From contig CAJOIT010000003.1 in assembly GCA_905234755.1 (NCBI GenBank), positions 135,135-199,134 on the forward strand: 64,000 bases of DNA. The letters are read 5' to 3'. A program made the position numbers and the translations under genes. This DNA is from an uncultured Bacteroidales bacterium (GTDB taxonomy: Bacteria; Bacteroidota; Bacteroidia; Bacteroidales; ML635J-15). Position 1 is the stretch's first letter. Each line of letters starts with the position of its first letter. Below are positions 61,023 to 64,000 of the stretch, piece by piece. The notes beneath the pieces were generated by a model. That model was not told the origin of the DNA. It worked only from the letters and a program-made list of their open reading frames with translations, and searched no databases.

Positions 61023-62560
61023 TATCTCAGATTCAATTTATTTGTTTTCAAATAGTTTTCTATGTTTGCAATGTCCTTGTAAAATGGCGTGTCCTCGATG
61101 AAAAGAGGTACGATTTTACGGACTTCTTCATAAACCTTGCGCGATGTCGGACAAAGCTTGTCTGCTATCTTGAGGCAGTCGGTTGCTTGTGCCAAAGCGA
61201 TGTACTGTATAGCCATAACTTGGAAGCAGTTTTCTACAACATGCTTGCAAATCAATGCAGTGTTTGTTCCCATGCTTACAATGTCCTGATTGTCGTTATT
61301 GTTCGGGATGCTGTGAACATAGTTTGGCATTGCAAGAGTCTGGCATTCAGCTGTTGTTGATGTGGCTGTAAACTGGCAAGCCTGCATTCCGTAGTTCAGA
61401 CCGAGGGTTCCAAGGTTCAGGAATGGCGGCAAAATGCCGTTTATTCTGTCGTGGAACAGGTAGTTGAGCTGTCGTTCGGATGTCATTGCAAGACGAACAA
61501 GTGCTATCTTGACTTTATCTTCCTCAAGTGAAATATAATCGCCATGGAAGTTGCCACCGTGGTAAACATATTGTGATTCGGGGTCAACTATTGGGTTGTC
61601 GCAAGCCGAGTTGAGTTCGTCTTCGATTATATTGCGAGCATATTGCAGTGTGTCGTATATCGGACCAAGAATCTGCGGTGTGCAACGAAGCGAATAGTAA
61701 GCTTGTACCTTGTGTTCGAACACCTTTACATCTTTGTGTCCGTAGTCGTAGAGTTCGTGTGCGCGTTTTTTCATGCATTTTGAACCTTCGGCTATTTCGC
61801 GCATACGGCGAGCTATTACTTGCTGACCTTCGTGGCGGCGGCATTCGTTTTCCTCCAATGCCATATAGTCGTCGAACGAAGCTGCGATTTCGTTCATCCA
61901 TACGGCTGCCAGAGTTGCCCAGTCGAGAAGATTTTCTGCGTGTATCTGGTTTACAACGCTTATGCCGGTCATAACAGAAGTTCCATTGGTGATAGACAGT
62001 CCTTCGCGAATGTGAACCTTCAATGGGGTTAGACCGAGTTGCTTCATCACATCGGCGGATTTGCGCCATTCGCCTTTGTAGTGGACTTCGCCTTCACCGA
62101 TGAGACAAAGGGCTATGTGTGCCAGTTGTACGAGGTCTCCGCTAGCGCCTACGCTTCCGTGCATAGGGATGAATGGGTATATGCCTTCGTTTATGAAGGA
62201 TATGAGCAGTTTGGCAACATCTGGGTGAACACCAGAACGGCATTGCAATACAGTGCCGAGGCGGGCAATCATCGCCGACTTGACATAAATGTCGTCCAAT
62301 GGTTCTCCTGCACCTGTGGCGTGACTGCGAATGATATTGTATTGTAAGTCAGATAGGTATCTGTCGTCAACGCGCCATTGCGCCATAGGACCGAAGCCAG
62401 TGTTTATTCCGTATATCACTTTTTCTGCAGCGAATTTCTCCAGAAAATGATAGCAGGCATCAACACGGTCAATCCATTCTTTGGATATATTGATGTTTTC
62501 GGCTGAAAATAGAATTTTTTCAACCTCATTAAGTGTCAATCTGTCAGTAAATATTGTCAT
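61022..62560 (-). CDS. Tyrosine ammonia-lyase (MIO enzyme)
   Basis: Aromatic amino acid ammonia-lyase of 512 residues; it makes 4-coumarate from tyrosine. The MIO cofactor triplet is in GSVGASGDLVQLAHIAL. NTGFGPMAQWRV, SDLQYNIIRSHATGAG, NGTSVMTGISVVN, the FHGDYIS block and NNNDNQDIVSMGTN agree with Flavobacterium-type tyrosine ammonia-lyases from flexirubin loci, as I recall them. Histidine ammonia-lyase cannot be fully excluded, but the operon has no histidine-degradation genes. It is the first gene of the operon, with a promoter box upstream. Confidence 0.9.
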   Translation of the reverse strand: MTIFTDRLTLNEVEKILFSAENINISKEWIDRVDACYHFLEKFAAEKVIYGINTGFGPMAQWRVDDRYLSDLQYNIIRSHATGAGEPLDDIYVKSAMIARLGTVLQCRSGVHPDVAKLLISFINEGIYPFIPMHGSVGASGDLVQLAHIALCLIGEGEVHYKGEWRKSADVMKQLGLTPLKVHIREGLSITNGTSVMTGISVVNQIHAENLLDWATLAAVWMNEIAASFDDYMALEENECRRHEGQQVIARRMREIAEGSKCMKKRAHELYDYGHKDVKVFEHKVQAYYSLRCTPQILGPIYDTLQYARNIIEDELNSACDNPIVDPESQYVYHGGNFHGDYISLEEDKVKIALVRLAMTSERQLNYLFHDRINGILPPFLNLGTLGLNYGMQACQFTATSTTAECQTLAMPNYVHSIPNNNDNQDIVSMGTNTALICKHVVENCFQVMAIQYIALAQATDCLKIADKLCPTSRKVYEEVRKIVPLFIEDTPFYKDIANIENYLKTNKLNLR

Positions 62561-62597
62561 AACAACATTTCTATGAACATGAAAAATTTTAAAACTG

Positions 62598-62605
62598 CAA
62601 AGATA
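62598..62605 (-). promoter_or_regulatory. -7 promoter box of the aryl-polyene operon
   Basis: TATCTTTG on the minus strand, 37 bp before the TAL ATG. No good -33 TTTG is seen. The 130-bp region to the tRNA-Ala terminator holds no gene. Confidence 0.6.
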
Positions 62606-62702
62606 CTAAAAAATGTCCGAATTTCATATAAAAATATTAATAAACAATTAATATGTTTATTCTGAGTGTAATTAAAGGGGAGATAAGTTTATTGTGACAA
62701 CG

Positions 62703-62727
62703 AAAAAAGCGGCTAATCAGCCGCTTT
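62703..62727 (-). terminator. Terminator of tRNA-Ala
   Basis: AAGCGGCT-GATT-AGCCGCTT followed by a T run on the minus strand, just downstream of tRNA-Ala; it insulates the polyene operon. Confidence 0.85.
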
Positions 62728-62731
62728 CTTC

Positions 62732-62808
62732 TGGTGGAGTATATCGGGGTCGAACCGATGACCTCATGGCTGCCAGCCATGCACTCTAGCCAACTGAGCT
62801 AATACCCC
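62732..62808 (-). tRNA. tRNA-Ala (anticodon GGC), CCA encoded
   Basis: The acceptor GGGGTAT pairs with ATACTCC and includes the G3-U70 pair, the alanine identity element. Anticodon loop CUGGCAG in stem CAUGG/CCAUG; T arm GGTTCGACCCC. The 3' ACCA is encoded at 62735-62732. Confidence 0.94.
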
Positions 62809-62817
62809 AGACCTTTA

Positions 62818-64000
62818 TTAATTCTTTGCAAAATTACCTTTTATTTCTTTATCTCCGTAGTAAATTCTGATGAAATAGCATCCGTTATGCAAATCGGTTA
62901 CATTTATGCTGTTGTGGCTGCCATTCAACTGAACTTCCTTAACAAGCGCACCATTTGTCGAATATATATTCATGATGCCATTCTCCATGTCTTCAATAGC
63001 AATGTTGAGAATGTCTGTTGTTGGATTCGGGAAAATTTCAATGTTTGCAATTTCAAGTTCGCTGCATAATGATGTATGGTCTTCATACCTTATTGCAATA
63101 TGCTTTGTGTATGTTAAATTTGAATTGGTTGTTATTTCTACTATTGGGTAGTTGTCGTTAGAAATCCAATAGTTTAATGTAGTTGTTGCAGATGTAATCG
63201 GGAATTGCATTCCATAATATCCTTGTAATGTTTCGCCAACATTCATGCCATACACAGTACAATCATTGATATTTTGAAATTCACCACTTGTTCTATTACG
63301 CATGAACATATTTGTAATATACGAATAATACCTTTTTTCGCGTAAATATTCGTATTCGCCTTGCAGCATCCTACTGCCAGCGAGTGTTAATGTACCAGTT
63401 TCATCAAAAATAGAATTATAAGTTATATCTATGTCAATCATTATAGAATCGTAATCTGCTGCAACAAACTGGTAAATCATTTGTCCGCTTGAACCAAAAT
63501 TATTGAAAGCATTTTGCAATGCGCTAATGTGTTCGAGGTATAAGCCGTGTGCGGTGCTGTTGGTATGCGAATTAAGCTGTGCAGGGAAAGTGATGACATC
63601 CATTTCGTCCTCGAAAGGAACCTCAAGGTTGTCGGTTAGACCCAATTGTGCCAATGCTCCGCTAACTCCGAGGCATACTGCTTTTTCGTTGGTAACTTTC
63701 AAGTGCATGCGCATTCCATTTTCATCGGCAAACGAGCAGGTTTCTTCAGTGAATTCACCTTCGGTTGCTGGTTCATTATAGTAAACGGAGTCAACCATAT
63801 TGTATGCACTAAATTGTGATTCGAGCGAATTGCCGAATGTAAGAGGTGTTGTTAATATGTTTACCGTTGGAACAGAGTCGGTTGCATCGTTTTCGACAGT
63901 GTAAATATCCCTTGCCATGCTTCCGGGCTGATAATAATTGCTGGATGTAATTGTTACTTGAGCAAAAGCAAAAACACTAAATGCCACAAATAAAATTGCA
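62818..64000 (-). CDS. T9SS-sorted secreted protein, 5' end outside the window
   Basis: About 393 codons are visible. The frame stays open to the right edge, where AILFVAFSVFAFAQ is the end of a signal peptide, so only a few codons are missing; the GTG at 63987 is not a start. The mature part has unrecognised beta-rich sequence (EDEMDVITFPAQLNSHTNS). From about 75 residues before the end it has a T9SS sorting domain: NIEIFPNPTTDILNIAIED, ending KGNFAKN. The function of the main domain is unknown. Confidence 0.8.
   Translation of the reverse strand, partial: AILFVAFSVFAFAQVTITSSNYYQPGSMARDIYTVENDATDSVPTVNILTTPLTFGNSLESQFSAYNMVDSVYYNEPATEGEFTEETCSFADENGMRMHLKVTNEKAVCLGVSGALAQLGLTDNLEVPFEDEMDVITFPAQLNSHTNSTAHGLYLEHISALQNAFNNFGSSGQMIYQFVAADYDSIMIDIDITYNSIFDETGTLTLAGSRMLQGEYEYLREKRYYSYITNMFMRNRTSGEFQNINDCTVYGMNVGETLQGYYGMQFPITSATTTLNYWISNDNYPIVEITTNSNLTYTKHIAIRYEDHTSLCSELEIANIEIFPNPTTDILNIAIEDMENGIMNIYSTNGALVKEVQLNGSHNSINVTDLHNGCYFIRIYYGDKEIKGNFAKN
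62829..62836 (-). promoter_or_regulatory. -7 promoter box for tRNA-Ala inside a coding end
   Basis: TAATTTTG on the minus strand, 20 bp before the tRNA 5' end, overlaps the last codons of the upstream T9SS gene. Confidence 0.45.

Noticed and set aside
61022..62560. Histidine ammonia-lyase of a hut pathway
   Set aside because: No hutU/I/G neighbours; location at the head of an aryl-polyene operon and similarity to flavobacterial tyrosine ammonia-lyases favour TAL.
37618..62560. Classical flexirubin cluster
   Set aside because: No recognisable darA/darB (dialkylresorcinol) genes between clear operon boundaries.
63987..63989. Start codon of the last T9SS gene (GTG, minus strand)
   Set aside because: The frame continues to the window edge through a hydrophobic signal-peptide core, so the true start lies outside.

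Overview
The window looks like chromosomal DNA of a Bacteroidota bacterium, probably Bacteroidales. Evidence: many copies of the TAnnTTTG -7 promoter element, several with a TTTG -33 box 19-20 bp upstream; type IX secretion (T9SS) C-terminal sorting domains on four proteins; GLUG and BspA-type surface proteins; a DUF3078 barrel; many small lipoproteins; and an EF-G paralogue of the Bacteroides EF-G2 type. All assignments come from reading the translated sequence; no database search was run.

Layout. 1-2.8 kb: 3' part of a class II aldolase gene (minus), then mscS and a DUF3078 gene (plus). 3.0-14.8 kb: surface proteins, namely a frameshifted GLUG/fibronectin gene, its intact paralogue, and a 2538-residue T9SS protein with a duplicated domain. 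15.0-19.1 kb: an EF-G-like protein that lacks the catalytic His, and a secreted M14 carboxypeptidase. 19.1-23.6 kb (minus): trigger factor, tRNA-Leu, tsaE, a transketolase C-terminal subunit, a polyprenyl synthetase and tRNA-Arg. 23.7-32.4 kb: lipoproteins, a Gfo/Idh/MocA oxidoreductase, a sugar-phosphate transferase, HU, a 30-residue basic protein and RNase G. 32.4-37.5 kb (minus): a transglutaminase-like lipoprotein, a leucine-rich T9SS protein and cutC.

37.6-62.6 kb (minus) is the main feature: an unbroken run of 25 genes, many overlapping, led by a tyrosine ammonia-lyase and a promoter. It encodes an aryl-polyene pathway. Tyrosine ammonia-lyase makes the hydroxycinnamate starter and an AMP-ligase activates it. 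Two ACPs carry the chain. KS/CLF-type synthases, a FabG reductase and two hotdog proteins extend and dehydrate it. A methyltransferase, a tandem FAD oxidoreductase and a B12/radical-SAM protein are candidate tailoring enzymes. Acyltransferases, a glycosyltransferase, a LolA-like carrier and an MMPL-acyltransferase fusion would lipidate and export the product to the outer membrane. No recognisable dialkylresorcinol (darA/darB) genes are present, so a classical flexirubin is not predicted. The two hotdog proteins appear to carry complementary halves of a FabZ active site.

62.7-64.0 kb: tRNA-Ala and a T9SS protein truncated by the window edge. Intergenic regions hold several families of short palindromic repeats and one 33-bp-period tandem array.
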